A DNA stretch of 64,000 nucleotides from an uncultured Tenacibaculum sp. (GTDB lineage Bacteria; Bacteroidota; Bacteroidia; Flavobacteriales; Flavobacteriaceae), in the NCBI RefSeq assembly GCF_947498805.1, contig NZ_CANMLT010000002.1, positions 186,001 to 250,000 of the forward strand, written 5' to 3'. Position numbers and translations under genes: made by a program. How positions within the stretch are numbered: the stretch's first letter is position 1; every line of letters starts with the position of its first letter. Below, in pieces: positions 9,134-16,822 of the stretch. The notes below the pieces were generated by a model. The model searched no databases, had not been told where the DNA came from, and saw nothing but the letters and a program-made list of their open reading frames with translations.

Positions 9134-10975
9134 TTATGGATTCTTTTGTAATTCTTGAAGTCGGTGTCGTGCTTTGTTGTTTTGAGAGTTTAATTCCAAT
9201 GATTTCGCATAGTTTTCAATTGCTAAATCGATTTTTTCTGCTTTTAAACAAGCTTCAGCATAGCTTTCATATACTTTAAAGCTATCTGGATACAACAGTA
9301 TATTTAGTTTAAAGGTGTTTAACGACAGCTCCATCCTACTTGCATGGTAAAAATCATATCCTAAATCATTTATATAGTATTCAGTAACAGCAGGATGATT
9401 GGGATCACGCTTCTTTAAATCACTATATACGGTTAGTGCTTTGTCTAAATCACCTTCAAGAAGGTATTCTACAGGGTTCTTTTTCTTAGCATCTACTTTG
9501 TTATAGGTTGAATATATAGCTCCATTATTTCGAAGTTGAAGCATTTGCATCTTTCCACTTTCAGTATTTCTTTTAAACTGTATATGAAGACTAGAGTTTC
9601 TTTTAACGAAAAGACTATCTGAAACTTTTACCAGTTCTTTTGGTGATATATCAAGTATGTTTTTAACATATAATAGATTGTCCTTTTGAAAAACTTCTAG
9701 AATGGTATTGTTAAACTGGTATCTGCCTGTAAGTTTATTGATTTCAGCGAGTCCTATTGCTAATTTTGTATACTTCGGAACAAAGTTATCCCAACCATAT
9801 GTAAGCGCAACAGATCGAATCACTTCAGCATTGAACTCAGGAAACGTTGAATTGGTTAGTACTACCACACCATAACCTTTGTCTCTATGTGCCATTACCT
9901 CGGCGTAAAATCCTTCATTCCACCCATGATGTCTTAAGTAAATATCATTCTTTCTATTTAAGAGTTGAAAGCCTAATCCAAGTGTAAATGACCAATCAGA
10001 ACCACTCACCCCGTATGGTGTTCCCATTAATTTTGTGAGTTCTTTTGATAATCCTTTTGTAGCATTACCTTTCATTGTTTGTTGCACATTGGTAACAAAC
10101 TTTGCATAATCTTCTGCTGTTGTCCATAAACCATGAGACCCCATTGCAGGATATACTTTACTTCTTCCTTTTACCATAGCTCCACCTTTCAAATACCCCG
10201 TTGCAGCTTTTGATAATTGTGCGGCAGTTAAGGTTTGATTATAGGTACTGTTATTCATTTCTAAGGGCTGTAATACGAATTCATTCATGATTTCGGGAAA
10301 TGTTTTTTGCTCAATTTCCAGCATCAATTGTTGTACAGGTACATAACTAGCATATGCAAAACGAACACTTTCTTCAGGTACTTTGTTGGTAGTGACTGGT
10401 TCATTTTTAGCAGGATATGATCCGTTAAGAACTTCTATCAATGAAGGAATAGTATCCGTTCTATCATATCTTCCCGTACCTCTTGGATATATTCCAGCAG
10501 AATGATTTAAAAGGTTTCTTAGCGTTACTTTTTGTTCTTTGGTAAATTCGTTTTCTGGTACCTGCCAAGACCTTAAATAGTTGTTAATGTTGGTATCTAA
10601 ATCTACCTTATTGTTTGCTACAAGGTGTAATGCACCATAAGCAGTTACCGGCATACTGGTTGCTGCTGCTTGAAACAGTGTTTCTGTTGTTACAGGGAGC
10701 TTACTATCTTTATCTTTAATTCCATATCCTTTTGTCCAAGCAATTTTACCATTGTGTATTACAGCAATACTCACTCCTGGTATTCCGTAGTGTTTCATAC
10801 GGTCTTCTATAGTCCATGTGGAATCTCCTTTGATATGTACTCTAGTGGTAAGCCCATTTTCTACTTTTGTTATGGAGTCCTTTTTAGTAGTAACAGTAGC
10901 GTTCGTGTGATTGGATTTTTTTACACAAGACTGCAAGAGAATTAGGATAAGGAGGACTGGAATAGTGTTTTTCAT
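9134..10975 (-). CDS. beta-lactamase-fold lipoprotein with TPR tail, catalytic residues lost
   Basis: A 613-residue protein with lipobox LLQSC|VKK, a class C beta-lactamase-like domain (about 55-395) and a C-terminal TPR region (about 500-610; e.g. VYESYAEACLKAEKIDLAIENYAKSLELN). The family signature usually reads FQAGSxSKPVTA; here it reads FQAAATSMPVTA, so both the SxxK serine and lysine positions are changed (to A and M). The YxN/YxG tyrosine region reads RFAYASY, also altered. HHGWNEGF near the end is kept. The fold is therefore probably a binding pseudoenzyme. It is the first gene of a block whose third gene is an intact beta-lactamase-like hydrolase, and it is divergent from a LytS/LytTR pair. 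Confidence 0.82.
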   Translation of the reverse strand: MKNTIPVLLILILLQSCVKKSNHTNATVTTKKDSITKVENGLTTRVHIKGDSTWTIEDRMKHYGIPGVSIAVIHNGKIAWTKGYGIKDKDSKLPVTTETLFQAAATSMPVTAYGALHLVANNKVDLDTNINNYLRSWQVPENEFTKEQKVTLRNLLNHSAGIYPRGTGRYDRTDTIPSLIEVLNGSYPAKNEPVTTNKVPEESVRFAYASYVPVQQLMLEIEQKTFPEIMNEFVLQPLEMNNSTYNQTLTAAQLSKAATGYLKGGAMVKGRSKVYPAMGSHGLWTTAEDYAKFVTNVQQTMKGNATKGLSKELTKLMGTPYGVSGSDWSFTLGLGFQLLNRKNDIYLRHHGWNEGFYAEVMAHRDKGYGVVVLTNSTFPEFNAEVIRSVALTYGWDNFVPKYTKLAIGLAEINKLTGRYQFNNTILEVFQKDNLLYVKNILDISPKELVKVSDSLFVKRNSSLHIQFKRNTESGKMQMLQLRNNGAIYSTYNKVDAKKKNPVEYLLEGDLDKALTVYSDLKKRDPNHPAVTEYYINDLGYDFYHASRMELSLNTFKLNILLYPDSFKVYESYAEACLKAEKIDLAIENYAKSLELNSQNNKARHRLQELQKNP

Positions 10976-11186
10976 TAGTGAAATTTTTTATTGAATAATT
11001 GACGTTTAAAGAGGATCCATTTCATTTAAGGTTGTATAAAAGTAGCCCTTAATCCTTGTGGAAATTTGAAATTAGGACAAGCACAAAGATTAAATGATGA
11101 AGTGATTTCATCATTGATATAAAGCTTTGGTAAGAAATTATGGTGAATTGTATTTTTTGATAGTATCTTTATTTTTTCAAAAGGAA

Positions 11187-12179
11187 ATGCCTATGCTTAA
11201 AAAATCTTTGAAAGAAACAATCCTCATTAATATAGGAGCCTTCTTTCTAGTGTTTACGCTTGAATTATTGAGTAATTTATACTTTAGAGATAAGTTTGAA
11301 ACCAGTTATTCTTTTTTCTCACATACCTTAGAGTATGCCGTTATGATTATGGGACTCATTTGGGTAAATCATTTTCTTTTAATACCCAATTTCTTAGATA
11401 AAAAAAGGTATTTCTTTTATGTAATCTTATTAATTGGAAGTCTTTTTGTTTTTTCTTACATACGAGCAAAATCTTGGACGGGTGTTTCTAAGGTATTCTT
11501 CTTTCTTCTTTATACCACTGGAGCAGGTATGGCTGCTTTTTTGTTTAGAAGAAATCTGATTATCCAAAAAAGAAATAATGAGAAAGAGAAATTGCAAAAA
11601 GAGATGGAATTGAACTACCTAAAGGAACAGGTGAATCCTCATTTTTTATTTAACTCATTAAATAGCATTTACGCGCTTTCTAGGCAGCAATCTCCAGAAA
11701 CTCCTGATGTTGTAATGCAACTTTCTGAATTAATGAGATATCAGCTAGAGAGTTCTAAAAAAAATACTGTTTTACTAAAAGAAGAACTTGAATTTATAGA
11801 GAACTATTTATTGCTAGAAGAAAAAAGACTGAGCAACCGCAGTAGTATTGAGTTTTCTATTGAAGGTGATGTATCTAAGTTGAAGATTTCACCCATGTTA
11901 CTCATTCCTTTTGTAGAAAACGCTATTAAACATGGTGCTCAGAGTACGAATGATCAAAGTACTATTAGTGCCTGTGTTACGGTAAAAGATAGGATGATGT
12001 ATTTTAAAATATCGAATTCTAAACCAAGTAACCATACCATCTCTAAAAGAGAAGGCTTTGGTCTTGAAAATGTAAGAAGACGTTTGAATTTATTATATCC
12101 TAATTCTCACACTTTAGAAATTAACGATACAGAAAAAACATATGATGTAAGTTTATCTGTTGATTTAAATGGACATTAA
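11187..12179 (+). CDS. LytS/YehU-type sensor histidine kinase
   Basis: A membrane histidine kinase of the His_kinase (LytS-like) family. About four transmembrane helices fill the first 130 residues, followed by a coiled linker and the phosphoacceptor block LKEQVNPHFLFNSLNSIYAL. The ATP-binding lid carries LLIPFVENAIKHG and EGFGLENVRRRL. I start at ATG 11187 (331 aa). The track's TTG 11127 adds 20 residues of doubtful sequence, and ATG 11193 is also possible. The LytTR response regulator follows after 10 bp. The pair is divergent from the beta-lactamase-fold lipoprotein operon, which is its most likely target (inference). Confidence 0.9.
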   Translation: MPMLKKSLKETILINIGAFFLVFTLELLSNLYFRDKFETSYSFFSHTLEYAVMIMGLIWVNHFLLIPNFLDKKRYFFYVILLIGSLFVFSYIRAKSWTGVSKVFFFLLYTTGAGMAAFLFRRNLIIQKRNNEKEKLQKEMELNYLKEQVNPHFLFNSLNSIYALSRQQSPETPDVVMQLSELMRYQLESSKKNTVLLKEELEFIENYLLLEEKRLSNRSSIEFSIEGDVSKLKISPMLLIPFVENAIKHGAQSTNDQSTISACVTVKDRMMYFKISNSKPSNHTISKREGFGLENVRRRLNLLYPNSHTLEINDTEKTYDVSLSVDLNGH

Positions 12180-12189
12180 CAAATAGCGA

Positions 12190-12885
12190 ATGATTAAAAT
12201 AGGAATTATAGATGATGAAATACTAGCACGTAAGGTGCTGGAAGAGTATTGTTCTAAGATTAACAACTTTGAATTGGTGATAAGCACCGGTAATCCGTTG
12301 GAGTTTGTGAACTTTATTCAGCAAAATAAAGTAGACCTTATTTTTTTAGATATAGAAATGCCAGAGCTTAATGGTATGGAAGTCTTACGATCGCTTATAA
12401 ATCCTCCTAAAGTTATTTTAACCACAGCCTACTCTGAGTATGCTTTAGAAAGTTATAACTATGGTGTGGTAGATTATTTATTAAAGCCTATAAAAATTGA
12501 ACGTTTTTTAAAGGCGATTAATAAGGTAGCTACTTCAAAAATAACAGAGCCTAAACCACCTAGTGATACTAAGGAGCTTCAAATAAAACACGATGGTCTT
12601 CCTGTAAATATTCCTCTTAGCTCTATTCTATACATCCAAAGTTTTGGTAACTATTTAAAGGTATTTACCGATGCTAGAATGTATTTGATCACTGAAACAT
12701 TGGTTAATATTACTACGGTATTATCTGATAATTTTCAACGTACGCATAAATCCTATATAGCCAATCTAGACAGGGTTACAAAAGCAAGCCGAACACATTT
12801 GTTAATTGCTAACAAAGAGGTACCCGTGAGTGCTACGTATAAGGTGCTGGTTTCTGAAAAACTGGAGAGTTTATCGAAGATATAA
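12190..12885 (+). CDS. LytTR family response regulator
   Basis: A 231-residue regulator: a receiver domain with acidic pair IIDDE, phosphoacceptor D54 in FLDIEMPELNGME, conserved T and K in LTTAYSEYALE and YLLKPI, then a LytTR DNA-binding domain (about 130-228; LSSILYIQSFGNYLKVFT, FQRTHKSYIANLDRV). It is the partner of the LytS-type kinase 10 bp upstream. LytTR proteins bind paired direct repeats near promoters; I could not identify a convincing site in the divergent intergenic region. A hairpin and T-run after the stop form its terminator. Confidence 0.92.
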   Translation: MIKIGIIDDEILARKVLEEYCSKINNFELVISTGNPLEFVNFIQQNKVDLIFLDIEMPELNGMEVLRSLINPPKVILTTAYSEYALESYNYGVVDYLLKPIKIERFLKAINKVATSKITEPKPPSDTKELQIKHDGLPVNIPLSSILYIQSFGNYLKVFTDARMYLITETLVNITTVLSDNFQRTHKSYIANLDRVTKASRTHLLIANKEVPVSATYKVLVSEKLESLSKI

Positions 12886-12938
12886 AGGAATCTAATTTTA
12901 AACCGCAATGACAAACCTATTTTATAAACCTGAATATT

Positions 12939-12960
12939 AATACCTAAGGTGTTATTTTTT
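12939..12960 (+). terminator. terminator of the LytS/LytTR operon
   Basis: AATACC TAA GGTGTT hairpin followed by ATTTTTTG. It ends the plus-strand two-component operon and overlaps the stop codon region of the convergent nuclease-like gene. Confidence 0.5.
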
Positions 12961-14034
12961 GTTTTTTTGAACTAATCCATGCACTATTCGATTCGCAAGA
13001 ATATTTAATCCCATGGTGTTCTTTTCATCAAAATTATCTCCATAACCCAACCATCTTAAATATTTAATTAATAAATTCAATTGTTTTGCATTTCTTAAAT
13101 CGTATATGCTATAAATAATTTTCCAAGGCTTAGGTAAAAATATCCATCTACCATTAATAAAACACCAGACATTTGATGAAATTCCACCTATTTTTATAGT
13201 GTAAAAAGATATATTTCGCTGAAAACAATTGAATTCATTCATAACCATTCTCATACCGCCCGGAAGCTTATCTTCTTTATTTTCCATTTCTTCTATTGTT
13301 GACCTATAAACCCTTACGCTCTTATTTAGAAAATCATTACTAGAAATATCCTCAAATTCTAATAGGTCTTTGTACAAACTGTAATAGTTATCACTAACCT
13401 CTTTATAAATTTCTTTTGAAAATATTTTCTTAAAATCCATAATATTGGGTTGGGCTTGAGCAAAAAGTTGCTTTAAATCAACTTCTGGATTTACAAATTG
13501 ATTGAAAAAATCATTGATTTCTATCTCTGATGGTTCTCTGTCCATATATGAATCATGATTTCGAAAAACATTATTTGCATAATATTTTCTTCCAATTTGA
13601 GGATACTTAAGCATAAATCCTAGTATTTCAGTATGCCCCCAATGCTTTACAGTTATATTAGTTAAAGAAGCAATTTCTTCTAACCATTGCATACCATGTT
13701 TCGTAAAATTATCTGGAGTAACTAGAATCCATTCATCCATATCTGGAAAATTCTCAATGGCATTGAATAAAGATTTTTTTAAGTTTGATTTATAGTGACT
13801 CTTGGGGTTTCCTTCAAAGAACTTATATTGAAGTCCAACTTTTTTAAAGCTTCTCTCCATTAAAGCATCGACTCCTTTATAGTCTCCAGACGAATCCGAA
13901 AATGACTGAAAATAATAGTTAAACATTTGAGAATCTTCAAACAAAAGTTGATTCATTAATCTTGAAAATTCAAGACCTCCTTCACTCCCACTTTGAATTA
14001 TTTTGGAAAGTGACGGCACATTAGGTATGGACAT
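12952..14034 (-). CDS. PD-(D/E)xK nuclease-like defence protein
   Basis: A 360-residue protein whose first ~150 residues look like the restriction-endonuclease-fold module found at the N-terminus of many phage-defence NTPases. It has GGLEFSRLMNQLL (E22), GDYKGVDAL (D56), QYKFF (Q69, K71) and the conserved tail LVTPDNFTKHGMQWLEEI...VKHWGHTEIL. The E-D-QxK layout suggests an active metal-dependent nuclease. The rest (150-360) has no ATPase or methylase motif and I do not recognise it; it ends in a lysine-rich tail. It is encoded 60 bp downstream of an XRE regulator and next to the DRT3 reverse transcriptases. The specific system name is unknown. Confidence 0.72.
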   Translation of the reverse strand: MSIPNVPSLSKIIQSGSEGGLEFSRLMNQLLFEDSQMFNYYFQSFSDSSGDYKGVDALMERSFKKVGLQYKFFEGNPKSHYKSNLKKSLFNAIENFPDMDEWILVTPDNFTKHGMQWLEEIASLTNITVKHWGHTEILGFMLKYPQIGRKYYANNVFRNHDSYMDREPSEIEINDFFNQFVNPEVDLKQLFAQAQPNIMDFKKIFSKEIYKEVSDNYYSLYKDLLEFEDISSNDFLNKSVRVYRSTIEEMENKEDKLPGGMRMVMNEFNCFQRNISFYTIKIGGISSNVWCFINGRWIFLPKPWKIIYSIYDLRNAKQLNLLIKYLRWLGYGDNFDEKNTMGLNILANRIVHGLVQKNKK

Positions 14035-14094
14035 GGCAATTTATTTTTTTAAGTCTTATTCTAAAAAGAGATTCTTTCTCACTCTAAGATTTGA

Positions 14095-14301
14095 TTATTT
14101 GGTTGAAACTAACAACTCTCTAATATCAACATCTAAAATTTTAGCAATTTTTTTTAAATCCTTTAAATGAGGTTGTGATTTATTATTACAAAATGAAGTT
14201 ACTGAAGTGGTACTTTTTCCAAGTTTTTCCGCTAACCAAACTTGTGATTTTCCTTGAATTACCAATACTTCCTTTATCCTATTTATTCTTTCAGCTGTCA
14301 T
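14095..14301 (-). CDS. XRE/Cro family helix-turn-helix regulator
   Basis: A 68-residue single-domain regulator with the classic HTH KSQVWLAEKLGKSTTSVTSFCNNKSQPHLKDLKKIAKILDVDIRELL. This size is typical of restriction controller (C) proteins and of small regulators in Bacteroidota defence loci. It is first in a minus-strand pair with the nuclease-like gene (60 bp gap). A 195-bp region separates it from the divergent 65-aa ORF. That region holds two near-identical 12-nt repeats that could be its operators. Control of the nuclease gene is inferred from position. Confidence 0.88.
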   Translation of the reverse strand: MTAERINRIKEVLVIQGKSQVWLAEKLGKSTTSVTSFCNNKSQPHLKDLKKIAKILDVDIRELLVSTK

Positions 14302-14359
14302 AATTTATTATAAGTATTCTATTATAAATATAAAATACATTCTTAATAAAATATAAGTC

Positions 14360-14371
14360 TAAGTTACATTT
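14360..14371. promoter_or_regulatory. candidate operator repeat, copy 1
   Basis: TAAGTTACATTT in the divergent intergenic region between the XRE gene and the small coiled-coil ORF. A second copy with one change lies 75 bp further right. It is a candidate binding site for the XRE protein, based on repetition and position only. Confidence 0.35.
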
Positions 14372-14434
14372 CATTAACTAAAACTTGTGTTTTTAATTTT
14401 TAAATCATAAGTTTGAATTAACTTTATGTAAGTA

Positions 14435-14446
14435 TAAGTTATATTT
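14435..14446. promoter_or_regulatory. candidate operator repeat, copy 2
   Basis: TAAGTTATATTT, matching copy 1 at 11 of 12 positions and lying 51 bp before the start of the 65-aa ORF. Together with copy 1 it would allow the XRE protein to act on both divergent promoters. Confidence 0.35.
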
Positions 14447-14496
14447 ATATAATCCTTAATTTAATTTTTATTGTTGATAACTTTATTCCAAATTTT

Positions 14497-14694
14497 ATGC
14501 CACATCCAAAATATACTAAAGCTGACCTTGAAAAAATCGTGTATACACAACTAGATAATTTAAATGCTATTCATGATTTGTTACGCATTATGAAACTTCA
14601 AAATGAATTAATTGAAAAAGCCAATAAGAAATTAGAAGATGAAATTATAGACTTTAAAAAACGAATTAATTATGAAACTGGAAAATTTAAGTAA
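14497..14694 (+). CDS. small coiled-coil protein of unknown function
   Basis: A 65-residue ORF beginning MPHPKYTKADLEKIVYTQL, predicted to be almost wholly helical, with charged heptad-like stretches (MKLQNELIEKANKKLEDEIIDFKKRI). It has its own ATG, lies divergent from the XRE gene and points toward the 3' end of the reverse-transcriptase operon, stopping 25 bp before the paired core of the putative DRT3 RNA. I recognise no family. It could be an accessory or antitoxin-like peptide of the island, or a chance ORF. Codon use and the leader region favour a real gene moderately. Confidence 0.5.
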   Translation: MPHPKYTKADLEKIVYTQLDNLNAIHDLLRIMKLQNELIEKANKKLEDEIIDFKKRINYETGKFK

Positions 14695-14719
14695 TATATC
14701 ATAAGATAAGTTATATAAA

Positions 14720-14845
14720 GGAAACTAATGGCTTAACGCATCTTGGTGTGTACTCTATAAAAGAGCTCAATTTACCATATGATTTCTAAATGCCTTTAAT
14801 AATCATTTTTAGTAAACCGTATTATACGATGCACCATTAGCTTCC
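14720..14845 (-). ncRNA. putative DRT3-associated structured RNA with ACACACC tract
   Basis: Immediately 3' of drt3b, on the same strand, the sequence folds into a closed multi-branch RNA. The closing helix is GGAAGCUAAUGG/CCAUUAGUUUCC (12 bp) plus UGCAUC/GAUGCG (6 bp) with a UUAAG bulge. Arm 1 is CGGUUUACU/GGUAAAUUG, AUGAUU/AAUCAU and UUAAA-GGCA-UUUAG. Arm 2 is CUCU-UUUAU-AGAG. Between arm 2 and the closing helix lies an unpaired ACACACCAA. The wobble pairs (G-U, U-G in the closing helix; three in arm 1) pair only if the RNA is read from the minus strand, which fixes its orientation. DRT type 3 is known to need an ncRNA. From memory, its template is an AC repeat copied into GT-repeat DNA. 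Confidence 0.75.
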
Positions 14846-14851
14846 AAATAA

Positions 14852-16822
14852 TCAACCAGAGTATGGCGGATTATATTCTTTTTTAGCTAAAACATATTCC
14901 AAATTTATATCATTTGTATTCCAATCAATAAACCAAGATTGATATGATAAGATATAATTTCTAATTCTACCTACTCGATTAGCTGTTGGGGTAACACCTA
15001 TTAATGATTTGTATACAATTTTAATTAATTCATTTTTTTTATCGGTTTTTATATGTGGACATGAGACTAAATCAAAAAAAAGATATACATATTCCGTTTT
15101 CGCCATGCATTCTTTTACCTTGGCAATCTTCTTTATTGAAGTATCTATAAGTTTATCTTTATATTCTTCGCATTCATTTGAATCTTCAATAAAATATATT
15201 AATATTATTATTTGGAAATAATCTAAATTTTCTAATTGATCTTCATTTAAAAGAATATCTTCTATAAACTTTGTTTTAACAATTGGATAAATTTTATTTA
15301 AATTTACTAAAGCTACCAGTAAATTCATTGATTCTAAATGAGTTTTAGAATCTCTATTCAAAATATTTAAGGTATCTCTTATACCATCAAACATTTTTTT
15401 TGATATTACCATTGAGTTTTCACCATCTATATTACTAGCTCTTAGAAATTGAGTAATTATTACGACAATTTGAGTTAAAATTACGGTTGTTCTGGTTCTA
15501 CTATCCATTGATATTAGGAAAAATAAAACGTCAAGTATAATCAAAATAGGGTTATTCAAATCTTTAATGAATGTAGAGTCTTGTTGAAGAATAAATTCAT
15601 TTGATAATAACTTAACTAACCGATTCCTTATTATTGAAAGTGTCATTCCAGTTACATCTTCATAGTCAACTTTATTTTGCTTGATTATACTTTTTAAGTC
15701 CCGAATTAATTTATTAGAAACATTGAATGGCTTAATAATTTTTTTAAGCATAATTTCATTATCAGTCTCTTCTATAAATGAACTCAAAAAATTATCAAGT
15801 CTCTTCTCTAATTGAATTCTAGCTATTGTTATTCCAGTAATAAATGGTATCTCAATTTCTTGTGTTTTAGCATCGTTAATAGATAATTTATAATATTCTA
15901 ACTCTTTTACGAATTCTTTTTTGACCTCATGAGCTAATTTAAAATCATTTGAGAAAACAAAATAATCATCTACATATCTTCTTATTGTATAATCTCTATC
16001 TAAATGTATTTTATGTTTTTCTTTTAAAGAATTAATTACATTTTGTTCTATTCTTTGTAAAATGATTTCCGCAAAAATTCTTGAAGTTTCTGGACCTATA
16101 ATAATTCCATTTGTTTCATTGTAATTCGACCATTGCATTAACTTATCAAATTTATTTTCAAAAGAACTTGTAGAAGTATTTTTTTTAGCAAACTCTTTTC
16201 CTTTTATTGCCCAGGAAATTGAATGAGAGTATATACTAGGAAAACATTTTGATATATCAAATCTTAATAATTTTTTGAATTTTTTTTCTAAGCGGTGAAA
16301 CTTATATGAGTCATAAAATTTATAAAGAAAATCATATTCCTTGTATGTAAAATATGAACTAGAATATGCAATTTCTGTTTCATGCGGAAGTCTTTCAACT
16401 TCTACCCCAGAATCTTTTAATTTTTTCTTTATAATTTGCGAGTTTTTAACAAAAAAGTGGCTAGCTACTTTAGAAGGATATCTAATCGACACCCTACTCT
16501 TAGAACATAAACTTAAAATAAGAGAATCATACTTATTATAAAATTCAATAAACTTCAATTGCACTTTTGGATGCATTATACTTAATGTTCTATAACTGTC
16601 TAGTTTTTTTATTATTTTGTAATTATATGGAAGTAAATTTCCTGTATTTTTTTTTGTTATTTTAAAAATCTCAGTAACTAAATTTGGTACATTTTCAGAT
16701 TGTTTTCTTCTTGAAAATCTATATAGCCCGATGTTTGAGAAAGGAATTGGAACTTCATAAGGCAAAACTTCGGTTAAGAGAATTCTACTTTTGTCAAATT
16801 TTTTAACTCTGACTTTAGCCAT
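14852..16822 (-). CDS. drt3b: defence-associated reverse transcriptase Drt3b (UG8-like)
   Basis: A 656-residue protein with a reverse-transcriptase core: motif A RFDISKCFPSIY (D189), motif B GIIIGPETSRIFAEIIL (about 239-255) and motif C RRYVDDYFVF (YVDD 283-286). A long helical C-terminal half (about 340-656) has no maturase, HNH or integrase domain. Size, the second-gene position and the helical extension match the larger RT of defence-associated RT type 3. Its start overlaps the drt3a stop by 8 bp. By the published classification DRT3 comprises two RTs and an ncRNA that protect against phage. I recall that this subunit makes the complementary repeat strand, which is not visible here. Not a group II intron RT or retron. 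Confidence 0.85.
   Translation of the reverse strand: MAKVRVKKFDKSRILLTEVLPYEVPIPFSNIGLYRFSRRKQSENVPNLVTEIFKITKKNTGNLLPYNYKIIKKLDSYRTLSIMHPKVQLKFIEFYNKYDSLILSLCSKSRVSIRYPSKVASHFFVKNSQIIKKKLKDSGVEVERLPHETEIAYSSSYFTYKEYDFLYKFYDSYKFHRLEKKFKKLLRFDISKCFPSIYSHSISWAIKGKEFAKKNTSTSSFENKFDKLMQWSNYNETNGIIIGPETSRIFAEIILQRIEQNVINSLKEKHKIHLDRDYTIRRYVDDYFVFSNDFKLAHEVKKEFVKELEYYKLSINDAKTQEIEIPFITGITIARIQLEKRLDNFLSSFIEETDNEIMLKKIIKPFNVSNKLIRDLKSIIKQNKVDYEDVTGMTLSIIRNRLVKLLSNEFILQQDSTFIKDLNNPILIILDVLFFLISMDSRTRTTVILTQIVVIITQFLRASNIDGENSMVISKKMFDGIRDTLNILNRDSKTHLESMNLLVALVNLNKIYPIVKTKFIEDILLNEDQLENLDYFQIIILIYFIEDSNECEEYKDKLIDTSIKKIAKVKECMAKTEYVYLFFDLVSCPHIKTDKKNELIKIVYKSLIGVTPTANRVGRIRNYILSYQSWFIDWNTNDINLEYVLAKKEYNPPYSG

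Noticed and set aside
14095-14694. Type II toxin-antitoxin pair (XRE protein plus 65-aa ORF)
   Set aside because: The two genes are divergent rather than in one operon, and the small ORF shows no toxin motif. The XRE gene is instead cotranscribed with the nuclease-like gene.
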